Below are positions 5,828 to 10,831 of a DNA stretch of 10,831 nt, piece by piece. Below the pieces are notes generated by a model. The model had not been told where the DNA came from, ran no database searches, and saw only the letters and a program-made list of their open reading frames with translations. A program made the translations under genes and the position numbers. The stretch comes from Candidatus Aenigmatarchaeota archaeon (GTDB lineage Archaea > Aenigmatarchaeota > Aenigmatarchaeia > PWEA01 > JACRMZ01): positions 1 to 10,831 of the forward strand of contig JACRMZ010000053.1 in NCBI GenBank assembly GCA_016219455.1. Reading direction: 5' to 3'. The number at the start of each line of letters is the position of its first letter. Position 1 is the stretch's first letter.

Positions 5828-6948
5828 TTATGGAAAAAAACGCGCAGCTTGCAGTCGTCCTGGCATTGATTATCATAGCCATATTTTACCTGGAGCAGAG
5901 CAAAGTCCCTCTCCAGCCGCACCAGCAGGAAATTTCTGTAGCGAACCAGAACGGAGACGTGAGTCAGGCTGACAGCAAGCGCATTGAGTCAAAGAAAATA
6001 AGGTTTGCGCCTGGAAAGGAGATAACCACGCCGGACGGCTTCATAAACACGGAGAATATCACGCTTGCAAGCCTCGTCGGAAAAAAAGTCGCGCTTGTGG
6101 ATTTCTGGACGTACAGCTGCATCAACTGCCAGCGTACGATACCGTACCTGAATGATTGGAATGCAAAATATGCAGACAAGGGGCTTGTAATCATCGGCGT
6201 CCATACGCCGGAGTTCGAATTCGAGAAGGATTATGTCAACGTGAAAGCGGCAGTGGAAAAGTTCGGGATAAAATATCCTGTCGTGCTGGACAACGACTTT
6301 TCAACATGGAACGCCTACAGGAACCTTTACTGGCCGAGGAAATACCTCATTGACATGGACGGCTTTATCGTCTACGACCACATAGGCGAAGGCGGCTACG
6401 ATGATACGGAGCGTGAGATACAGCGCACGCTCAAGGAAAGGATGGATGTTCTCAAGGAGAACGGGACGATAAATGAAGAGGTCGTAAAGCCTCAGGGAAC
6501 CACGATAATCGGTTTGCCTGCAATAAGGAGCCCTGAGACATACTTCGGCTATTTGAGGAACAGCAATTTTGATGGCGGCAAGAGAGGCGTTGCCGGCATC
6601 CAAACGCTTGATTATCCGAATCGGGTGTCGGCCAACAGGCTTTACCTTTCGGGAACGTGGGATTTCAATCAGGAATACGCCGAAAGCACAGGAGGTTCAA
6701 AGATAATATTCCGCTACCAGGCGAACAACGTTTACTTCGTCGCCAGCGCCGATTCCCCAGTAAAGGTGAAACTAACCAGGGACGGCGAGCCTCTGGGGGA
6801 GGCAAGTGGCGACGATGCCAAAGATTCTGAAGTGGAAATAAAGGATGCGCGCCTGTACAGCCTGATAAAAGAGAAGTCGTGGGGGGAGCACACCATTGTG
6901 ATGGACGTGCCCTCCGGAGTGAGGGCGTTCACTTTCACATTCGGCTAG
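5824..6948 (+). CDS. Membrane-anchored DipZ-type thioredoxin with C-terminal carbohydrate-binding-like domain
   Basis: A 374-aa protein (372 aa if it starts at ATG 5830). One helix at about residues 8-23 anchors it, followed by a polar linker. A TlpA/DipZ-type thioredoxin domain spans about 60-215, with FWTYSCINCQRTIPYL carrying Cys99 and Cys102, then GLVIIGVHTPEFEFE, YPVVLDNDFSTW and WPRKYLIDMDG, all typical of DipZ. A beta-rich C-terminal domain (about 235-374) starts at SPETYFGYLRN and matches the jelly-roll domain that ends DipZ. In bacterial DipZ the CcdA part, the thioredoxin and this domain form one chain; here CcdA is the separate upstream gene, joined by ATGA. It probably receives electrons from CcdA and reduces or reshuffles disulfides outside the cell. 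Its TAG stop shares CTAG with the convergent gene's stop. Confidence 0.9.
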   Translation: MIMEKNAQLAVVLALIIIAIFYLEQSKVPLQPHQQEISVANQNGDVSQADSKRIESKKIRFAPGKEITTPDGFINTENITLASLVGKKVALVDFWTYSCINCQRTIPYLNDWNAKYADKGLVIIGVHTPEFEFEKDYVNVKAAVEKFGIKYPVVLDNDFSTWNAYRNLYWPRKYLIDMDGFIVYDHIGEGGYDDTEREIQRTLKERMDVLKENGTINEEVVKPQGTTIIGLPAIRSPETYFGYLRNSNFDGGKRGVAGIQTLDYPNRVSANRLYLSGTWDFNQEYAESTGGSKIIFRYQANNVYFVASADSPVKVKLTRDGEPLGEASGDDAKDSEVEIKDARLYSLIKEKSWGEHTIVMDVPSGVRAFTFTFG

Positions 6949-7223
6949 CCTTTCCACGTGACGTATGCCAGAAATCCAAGTGCAAGGGTCTGCAGCGTCT
7001 TTATGTACAGTAGCTCCGTTTCCACTGGTGAAAACATCTTCATCATCGTGTAGTTGAAGTAAAGCGAAAGCGAGTTTTCAAGAAGGAGCAGAAAAGCGAA
7101 TAAAATGAGGCCCAGTGTGAATCTCGCCTTCATTGCAATGTAGTTCTGAACGTAAACGTAAAGCACAGCAAGCAGGATGGCTATGTTTACGGCCGCAAGC
7201 CCGAATGTCAATTCCATCGCCAT
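6945..7223 (-). CDS. Small integral membrane protein, partner of winged-helix regulator
   Basis: A 92-aa protein with about three hydrophobic helices: residues 5-26, 34-56 and 72-90. No catalytic motif is visible. The family is not recognised with certainty; size, topology and position next to a winged-helix protein recall small membrane proteins (DUF7521-like) paired with ArsR-type regulators in haloarchaea. The ATG at 7223 is chosen over an upstream in-frame start at 7274, because GGGGTGAG lies just before it and the longer form would overlap the regulator gene and put charged residues before helix 1. It starts 7 nt after the regulator stop, so the two are bicistronic. The stop overlaps that of the DipZ-type gene on the other strand. 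Confidence 0.75.
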   Translation of the reverse strand: MAMELTFGLAAVNIAILLAVLYVYVQNYIAMKARFTLGLILFAFLLLLENSLSLYFNYTMMKMFSPVETELLYIKTLQTLALGFLAYVTWKG

Positions 7224-7230
7224 ACTAAAC

Positions 7231-7539
7231 TCACCCCTTTCCTGTCTTATTAACCTTTTCCCAGATTTCCTCAAACGCAGCGTAGTTCTGCTCCAGCATT
7301 GGGGAGAGGAAGTATTGCGCCCCGTAGTTGGCGCCTGATGAAAGGATGTTGTTCTTTACAAGGACGCGAAGATGGTATTCGGCCGTCTTGTAATCCATCC
7401 CCAGCTCCTTGGCAATCTGGTTTGTGTTCAGTGGACGGTCCCTGACGAGCCGGATTATATTGGCCCTGGAAAACCCACCACGGGAACCGCCGATAAGGTA
7501 CCAAAGAAGCCGTTTAAGCTCCCTTTGGAAAAGGTCCAT
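7231..7539 (-). CDS. Winged-helix DNA-binding regulator (ArsR/MarR-like)
   Basis: A 102-aa protein. Residues about 25-80 form a winged helix-turn-helix: FSRANIIRLVRDRPLNTNQI, then AKELGMDYKTAEYHLRVLVK (about 43-62, recognition helix) and the wing ILSSGANYGAQYFLSP. The C-terminal helix (about 83-98) may dimerise or contact the membrane partner. It has no clear metal-binding cysteines, so metal sensing is not suggested. It is the first gene of a two-gene unit with a small membrane protein, and divergent from a 66-aa membrane protein. Its ATG is 26 nt from a TATA-like element that is equally far from the opposite gene, so it may regulate itself and its neighbour; this is inferred. The ligand is unknown. 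Confidence 0.85.
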   Translation of the reverse strand: MDLFQRELKRLLWYLIGGSRGGFSRANIIRLVRDRPLNTNQIAKELGMDYKTAEYHLRVLVKNNILSSGANYGAQYFLSPMLEQNYAAFEEIWEKVNKTGKG

Positions 7540-7558
7540 GCAAATGTTATGGAAAATG

Positions 7559-7569
7559 GATAATAAATC
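7559..7569. promoter_or_regulatory. Shared divergent TATA-like element
   Basis: GATAATAAATC reads TAATAAAT on the plus strand and ATTTATTA on the minus strand. Its centre (about 7565) is 26 nt from the minus-strand ATG at 7539 and 26 nt from the plus-strand ATG at 7591. Both distances fit leaderless archaeal transcription, so one element may drive both directions. Confidence 0.55.
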
Positions 7570-7590
7570 AGCATAAAATAAAGATTGCCC

Positions 7591-7791
7591 ATGGGCAACA
7601 GGGTGTTTATCCTTCTGGCAATCGGATTCCTGATGGTCTTTTCAGGGTTTATTTTCCATTTCCAGGGGCTGGGGGAGTTTGGGCCGCAGTCCTCCTTCAT
7701 GCACCGTTCGCCGGACTGGGTAGCATACGGCGAAGTCATTTCGGCGTTAGGTGTGGTTTTCATTTCATTTGCAGTCATATCCGGCAGGTAA
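7591..7791 (+). CDS. Small two-helix membrane protein, unknown function
   Basis: A 66-aa protein with hydrophobic helices at about residues 5-24 and 46-62, joined by a polar loop (FQGLGEFGPQSSFMHRSPDW). I recognise no family. The ATG at 7591 lies 26 nt from the divergent TATA-like element; a TTG two codons upstream is less likely. It is divergent from the winged-helix regulator, which may control it. The coding signal is modest, but the start/TATA spacing, clean helix pattern and fit between neighbours support a real gene. Confidence 0.6.
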   Translation: MGNRVFILLAIGFLMVFSGFIFHFQGLGEFGPQSSFMHRSPDWVAYGEVISALGVVFISFAVISGR

Positions 7792-7802
7792 CTTTTTATT
7801 TT
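7792..7802 (+). promoter_or_regulatory. Probable promoter of the zinc-finger/Nudix operon
   Basis: CTTTTTATTTT directly follows the stop of the 66-aa gene and is centred about 25 nt before the ATG at 7822, implying a leaderless transcript that starts at that ATG. Confidence 0.5.
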
Positions 7803-7821
7803 GCTCCCGCAAATTATGTTT

Positions 7822-8070
7822 ATGCTTCCCAAGATGGCTGAAAAAAGCGCCGGTACGAAACCATGCATGTTCTGCAATTCCCGCGGCGTTATGGGAATGT
7901 GGTCGACAACGTGCCAGGTGTGCAAAGGCAAAGGCAGGATAGCAGCGGGCCCCTATGCCAAGCCTTGCTCTGAATGCAGGAACACCGGGAAGGACCAGAA
8001 CCATCTTGATTTCTCAAAAGGATTCCAGCGGTGCAAGTGGTGTGAAGGCACCGGTTGGAAGATAGTCTGA
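7822..8070 (+). CDS. Stand-alone DnaJ-type zinc-finger protein
   Basis: An 82-aa protein with four CxxC knuckles spaced as in the cysteine-rich domain of DnaJ: Cys15/Cys18 (CMFCNSRG), Cys31/Cys34 (CQVCKGKG), Cys49/Cys52 (CSECRNTG) and Cys71/Cys74 (CKWCEGTG). Knuckles two and four keep the full CxxCxGxG form. Four knuckles would bind two zinc ions. No J-domain or substrate-binding domain is present, so it is not a co-chaperone by itself; it may bind protein or nucleic acid. The ATG at 7822 is chosen over TTG 7801 and ATG 7816 because the TATA-like element is about 25 nt upstream. Its TGA overlaps the Nudix ATG (TGATG), so the two are translated together. The function is not known. Confidence 0.78.
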   Translation: MLPKMAEKSAGTKPCMFCNSRGVMGMWSTTCQVCKGKGRIAAGPYAKPCSECRNTGKDQNHLDFSKGFQRCKWCEGTGWKIV

Positions 8071-8483
8071 TGAAAAAGCAAACCTACCCTAAATGCACTG
8101 TAGGCGCTCTCGTTTTCAATCGAAAGGGCGAAGTCCTCCTTCTAAAGTCGCACAAATGGAAAGGGAAGTACACAATACCAGGCGGCCATGTTGAGCTGGG
8201 GGAGTGGATGGAAAGCGCACTCAAAAGGGAGGTGCGCGAGGAGACTGGTTTGCGTGTCCGCTCGGTGAAGTACATCTGCTTCCAGGAGTTCGTTTACGAC
8301 AAGTTATACTGGAAAAAGTCCCATTGCATATTCTTCGATTTTTCATGCAGGACAAAATCCAGAAAAGTAAAACTAAACCACGAAGCCGAGGAGTATGTTT
8401 GGATTAAACCAAAGGCTGCGCTCAAGCTTCCAATAAACCCGTACCTTAGAAGGACAATAAAAGAGTATTTGAAGTCAGATTAA
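8070..8483 (+). CDS. Nudix hydrolase
   Basis: A 137-aa single-domain Nudix protein. The Nudix box GX5EX7REUXEEXGU is complete from Gly39 to Leu61, with Glu45, Arg53, Glu54, Glu57 and Glu58 present. These residues bind Mg2+ and hydrolyse a nucleoside diphosphate linked to another group. The upstream strands (CTVGALVFNRKGEVLLLKS) and the GKYTIPGGH turn are typical. The substrate cannot be read from sequence; oxidised nucleotides, NDP-sugars and similar compounds are all possible. The ATG overlaps the stop of the zinc-finger gene, so translation is coupled, and its last 9 bases overlap the 3' end of the convergent unknown gene. Loss of function is not suggested by any residue. Confidence 0.92.
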   Translation: MKKQTYPKCTVGALVFNRKGEVLLLKSHKWKGKYTIPGGHVELGEWMESALKREVREETGLRVRSVKYICFQEFVYDKLYWKKSHCIFFDFSCRTKSRKVKLNHEAEEYVWIKPKAALKLPINPYLRRTIKEYLKSD

Positions 8484-8798
8484 ATCAACGCCCTTGTGCC
8501 GTTTTTGGATGAAAGGGATCGCCTTCGTTATTAGTTTCCATTTGCTTCCCTGGTCTATGCCGCTCTGGTTGGCCTCTTCGCCGATGAATGGCATGTAAGA
8601 AGAATAGTTTTTCGAGTAGACCTCTATGTGGCAGTCATCAAACGCATAGCCGAACCAGACGCCTTTTGGCCGCTTCCCGGTTTTTATTTTAATTTCAACG
8701 TTTTCGAGTTTTCCATAAACAGTCTCATCAAAGAGCGAAAGCTCCCTTGCAGTCTCGATGCTTTTCCGCTTCCAGCGTTTCACATCCCCGTCCCTCAC
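8475..8798 (-). CDS. Conserved-looking hypothetical protein coupled to ubiA
   Basis: A 107-aa soluble, charged protein that I do not recognise. It has no signal peptide, membrane helix or metal motif. Notable segments are a basic N-terminus (DGDVKRWKRK), an aromatic patch GVWFGYAFDDCHIEVYSKNY and a basic C-terminus (IQKRHKGVDLI). The GTG at 8798 overlaps the ubiA TGA as GTGA and is the preferred start; an ATG at 8834 would add 12 residues and overlap ubiA by 40 bp. It is the last gene of the ubiD-ubiA unit and overlaps the Nudix gene's end by 9 bp. A role with quinone prenylation is only suggested by position. Confidence 0.6.
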   Translation of the reverse strand: MRDGDVKRWKRKSIETARELSLFDETVYGKLENVEIKIKTGKRPKGVWFGYAFDDCHIEVYSKNYSSYMPFIGEEANQSGIDQGSKWKLITKAIPFIQKRHKGVDLI

Positions 8799-9587
8799 AA
8801 AACACCACCCAAAATCCCTAGGAACAATATCCATCCCACGACGGCGTTCACGTTGAAAAAGGCCGTGTTTATGGATTTCTCGTCGCGTCTCCTGGAAATC
8901 GCGTGCTCATACAAAATGAGAGCGGCTGCTACAACTAGGCAGGCAACATAACTAATCCCAAGGCCCATGGCATTTTGCACATAGAGCAATGGAAGGAACA
9001 TTGCCGCATGCAAAGCGAAAGAAATCCTTAGGGCGTTTTTTGTCCCAAATGCCGCCGGTATTGAAAATAATCCTTCTTTTTTGTCGAACTCTACGTCCAG
9101 AAGCGCATAGATAATATCAAACCCTGCTACCCAGAGCGCGCCTGACAATGCGAGGGCCAATGGAATGGAAAACGAACCAAAGCTTCCCGTTACAGCAACC
9201 CAGCCGCCCAGTGGCCCGATGGCCCAGCTTATTCCAAGGACAATATGGCTCAGCCACGGGATTGAGTTTGTATGCCGAAAGGAAAAGGAGCAGAGCCGAA
9301 AAAACAGCCACAAAATACGCTTTTTTGAGCGAGAATTTACCAGTGGCCAAAGAGCGGTCCTTGGTACGGGGGTTCTTTGCGTCTATTGGTTTGTCGACAA
9401 TCCTGTTTATCGCCATCGCCGCTGTCCTGGCACCGATGGCTGCAAGCGTCACCCAAAGGAAATATTACCAGAAGTTTCCGATAGTGATTCCGTAGAGCTT
9501 CATTGCCAAAAGCGGGCCAGAGTAAATGAACGGAAGGGAGAACAAAGAGTGCTCTACTTTGATGAATTCAAGGATCTTAGAGGCCAT
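8795..9587 (-). pseudogene. ubiA: UbiA-type 4-hydroxybenzoate/naphthoate prenyltransferase, disrupted
   Basis: The sequence encodes a UbiA-superfamily membrane prenyltransferase in pieces. From the ATG at 9587 (11 bp inside ubiD) it reads 40 codons, ending GITIGNFW, then TAA at 9467-9465. The same frame continues YFLWVTLAAIGARTAAMAIN with the first Asp motif NRIVDKPIDAKNPRT (about 9407-9365) as far as SAYKLNP (9258). After one extra base (9257) homology resumes in another frame with WLSHIVLG, keeping the second Asp motif FDIIYALLDVEFD (about 9121-9083) to the stop at 8795. The family usually has some 20 or more residues between LNP and WLSH (including a YSYTKRFT-type stretch); these are absent, so about 65-70 bases seem deleted. 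The intact enzyme would prenylate the (1,4-dihydroxy-6-)naphthoate head group of menaquinone (MqnP role). Real inactivation and sequence error remain alternatives. Confidence 0.85.
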
Positions 9588-10831
9588 ACTCCTTCCATCT
9601 TTTTGCAACCATCTTCTTGGTTGCTTCGTCCGGGACGATGCGCTGCGGCCACTCCCTGTTGTACCCTTCTTCCTTCCACTTGGCCGTCGCGTCTATGCCT
9701 ATTTTTGACCCCAAATCCTGAAGCGGTGAGGCGTGGTCCAGCGTGTCAGTCGGCATTTTATCCAGTATCATCACGTCACGAGAGGGGTCCATGCTTGCAA
9801 ACGTTGTCCATATAACCTCCTTCATGTCGTGAACATTTACCCAGTCATCCACTACAATAATCCCCTTTGTCAGCGATATCTGGCCGAGGCCCCAGAGCGA
9901 AGCCATCACTTTACGCGCCTGCCCTGCGTAGCGTTTCTTTATTGAGACGACAACAAGGTTGTTGAATATCCCCTCAGGGGGAAAATTCATATCCACGATT
10001 TCGGGGACTTGCATTTTGATGAGTGGAAAAAACAATCTTTCTATGGCCTTGCCGATGAACGCGTCCTCCCAGATGGGCTTGCCTACGGCCGTGGTCACAT
10101 AGATGGGGTCCTTTCGCATCGTTATGCACATCACATGGAAGACGGGGAATTCCGTGGGTTGGGAGTAAAAGCCTGTGTGGTCGCCAAACGGCCCCTCGGT
10201 AACCCGTTCCCTTGGGTCAATATAGCCTTCAAGCACGATTTCGGCGTTCGCTGGAACATAGAGGTCATTAGTCTCGCATTTCACAAGTTCAACGCCTTTC
10301 TTGCGTATGAAACCTGCAAGAAGGAACTCATCGAAGCCTTCGGGCATCGGAGCGATTGCTGAGAACATCGTCGCCGGGTCGCTGCCTATGGCCACGGCAA
10401 CTTCTAGAAGAGTGTTGCGCTCCGCGGCCTTCTTGAGGTGGAGCATCCCGTGCTTCTGTGTCTGCCAGTGCATCGCAGTCGTGTTTTCTGAAAGGACCTG
10501 CATGCGGTATGTGCCTACGTTTCTTTCGCCGGTTTCAGGATCCTTTGTGATTACTAACGGGAACGTTATGAATTTTCCCGCGTCGCCAGGCCAGCATTTG
10601 AGGATAGGTATCTGATTCAGGTTGGGTTCCATTATCTTGACTTCCTTGCATTTCGCGTTTCCGACAACCTTTGGCGGGAACGAGAAAAGGTCTTTTAGCT
10701 TCTTTATGGAATCCAACATTTCACCAAGATTCTTCGGAGGCTTTGTCTTGAGAAGCGATATGATGTCATTGCCTATCTGCTCAGGCTCGTTTTCCATTGC
10801 AAGCTTTGTCATCTCCCACGAGCCGAACGCG
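9577..10831 (-). CDS. ubiD: UbiD-family decarboxylase (probable MqnL), 5' end outside window
   Basis: A UbiD-type decarboxylase that uses prenylated FMN; the window holds its last 418 codons. In the futalosine route the UbiD homologue MqnL removes the carboxylate from the prenylated naphthoate. Key segments, numbered from the internal ATG at 10812, are VGTYRMQVLSEN (Arg103, cofactor/substrate site), MHWQTQKHG and TEGPFGDHTGFYS (Glu206). These carry the conserved Arg and Glu of the active site. The C-terminus HASPLQDLGSKIGIDAT is also typical. Upstream of the ATG at 10812 the frame stays open (AFGSWE), matching the family's FGSW segment, so the true start is beyond the window. UbiA overlaps its 3' end by 11 bp. 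A UbiX/MqnM flavin prenyltransferase is required but not in this window. Confidence 0.92.
   Translation of the reverse strand, partial: AFGSWEMTKLAMENEPEQIGNDIISLLKTKPPKNLGEMLDSIKKLKDLFSFPPKVVGNAKCKEVKIMEPNLNQIPILKCWPGDAGKFITFPLVITKDPETGERNVGTYRMQVLSENTTAMHWQTQKHGMLHLKKAAERNTLLEVAVAIGSDPATMFSAIAPMPEGFDEFLLAGFIRKKGVELVKCETNDLYVPANAEIVLEGYIDPRERVTEGPFGDHTGFYSQPTEFPVFHVMCITMRKDPIYVTTAVGKPIWEDAFIGKAIERLFFPLIKMQVPEIVDMNFPPEGIFNNLVVVSIKKRYAGQARKVMASLWGLGQISLTKGIIVVDDWVNVHDMKEVIWTTFASMDPSRDVMILDKMPTDTLDHASPLQDLGSKIGIDATAKWKEEGYNREWPQRIVPDEATKKMVAKRWKEYGL

Noticed and set aside
7455..7931. Minus-strand ORF of 158 codons
   Set aside because: It runs antisense through the 66-aa gene, the divergent promoter and the zinc-finger gene, with low-complexity composition and no family match.
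9465..9467. Recoded stop (unusual amino acid or readthrough) in ubiA
   Set aside because: The codon is TAA, not the TAG used for pyrrolysine or TGA for selenocysteine, no recoding element is seen, and a second lesion downstream would still break the protein.
9148..9815. Two plus-strand ORFs of 115 and 216 codons
   Set aside because: They are antisense to ubiA and the end of ubiD, have no recognisable domain, and ubiA/ubiD homology on the other strand is clear.
1..10831. CRISPR array, tRNA/rRNA genes, insertion sequence or phage genes
   Set aside because: Reading both strands showed no spaced repeats, no cloverleaf-like gene, no transposase or integrase and no terminal inverted repeats; the window is densely filled with metabolic genes.

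Overview
The window looks archaeal. Several first genes have an A/T-rich TATA-like element centred about 25-26 nt before the start codon and no Shine-Dalgarno site, as expected for leaderless archaeal transcripts. Genes inside operons are joined by ATGA, GTGA or TGATG stop/start overlaps. An archaeal-type AlaX, a short VIT-like protein and a winged-helix/small-membrane-protein pair fit this. I cannot fix the lineage; a euryarchaeal or DPANN-type genome is possible.

Layout, left to right. (1) 1-2937 (+): menaquinone synthesis by the futalosine route: the 3' end of mqnE, a VIT1/CCC1-like membrane protein, mqnA, then mqnC behind its own promoter, which contains a duplicated 16-bp element and a perfect hairpin. 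(2) 2971-3675 (+): alaX, a trans-editing protein for mischarged tRNA-Ala. (3) 3674-4488 (+): a fluoride-resistance unit made of a promoter, a fluoride riboswitch, crcB and a DUF190 gene. (4) 4524-6948 (+): an extracytoplasmic thiol-redox operon of thioredoxin-fold lipoprotein, CcdA and a membrane-anchored DipZ-type thioredoxin. (5) 6945-7539 (-): a winged-helix regulator and a small membrane protein, divergent from a 66-aa membrane protein; one TATA-like element midway may serve both directions. (6) 7822-8483 (+): a stand-alone DnaJ-type zinc-finger protein coupled to a Nudix hydrolase. (7) 8475-10831 (-): ubiD (incomplete at the window edge), ubiA and an unrecognised 107-aa protein. The ubiD/ubiA pair very probably supplies the late decarboxylation and prenylation steps of menaquinone synthesis.

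Main anomaly: ubiA is broken twice, by an in-frame TAA at codon 41 and by an apparent internal deletion with frameshift at about 9257, although both catalytic Asp motifs are present. All other complete genes appear intact. This is either recent loss of the menaquinone prenyltransferase or a sequence/assembly error, and it decides whether the mqn genes here can yield a membrane quinone. The riboswitch and the symmetric divergent promoter are the other main points. No tRNA, rRNA, CRISPR array or insertion sequence was seen, and no gene-free stretch exceeds about 110 bases.
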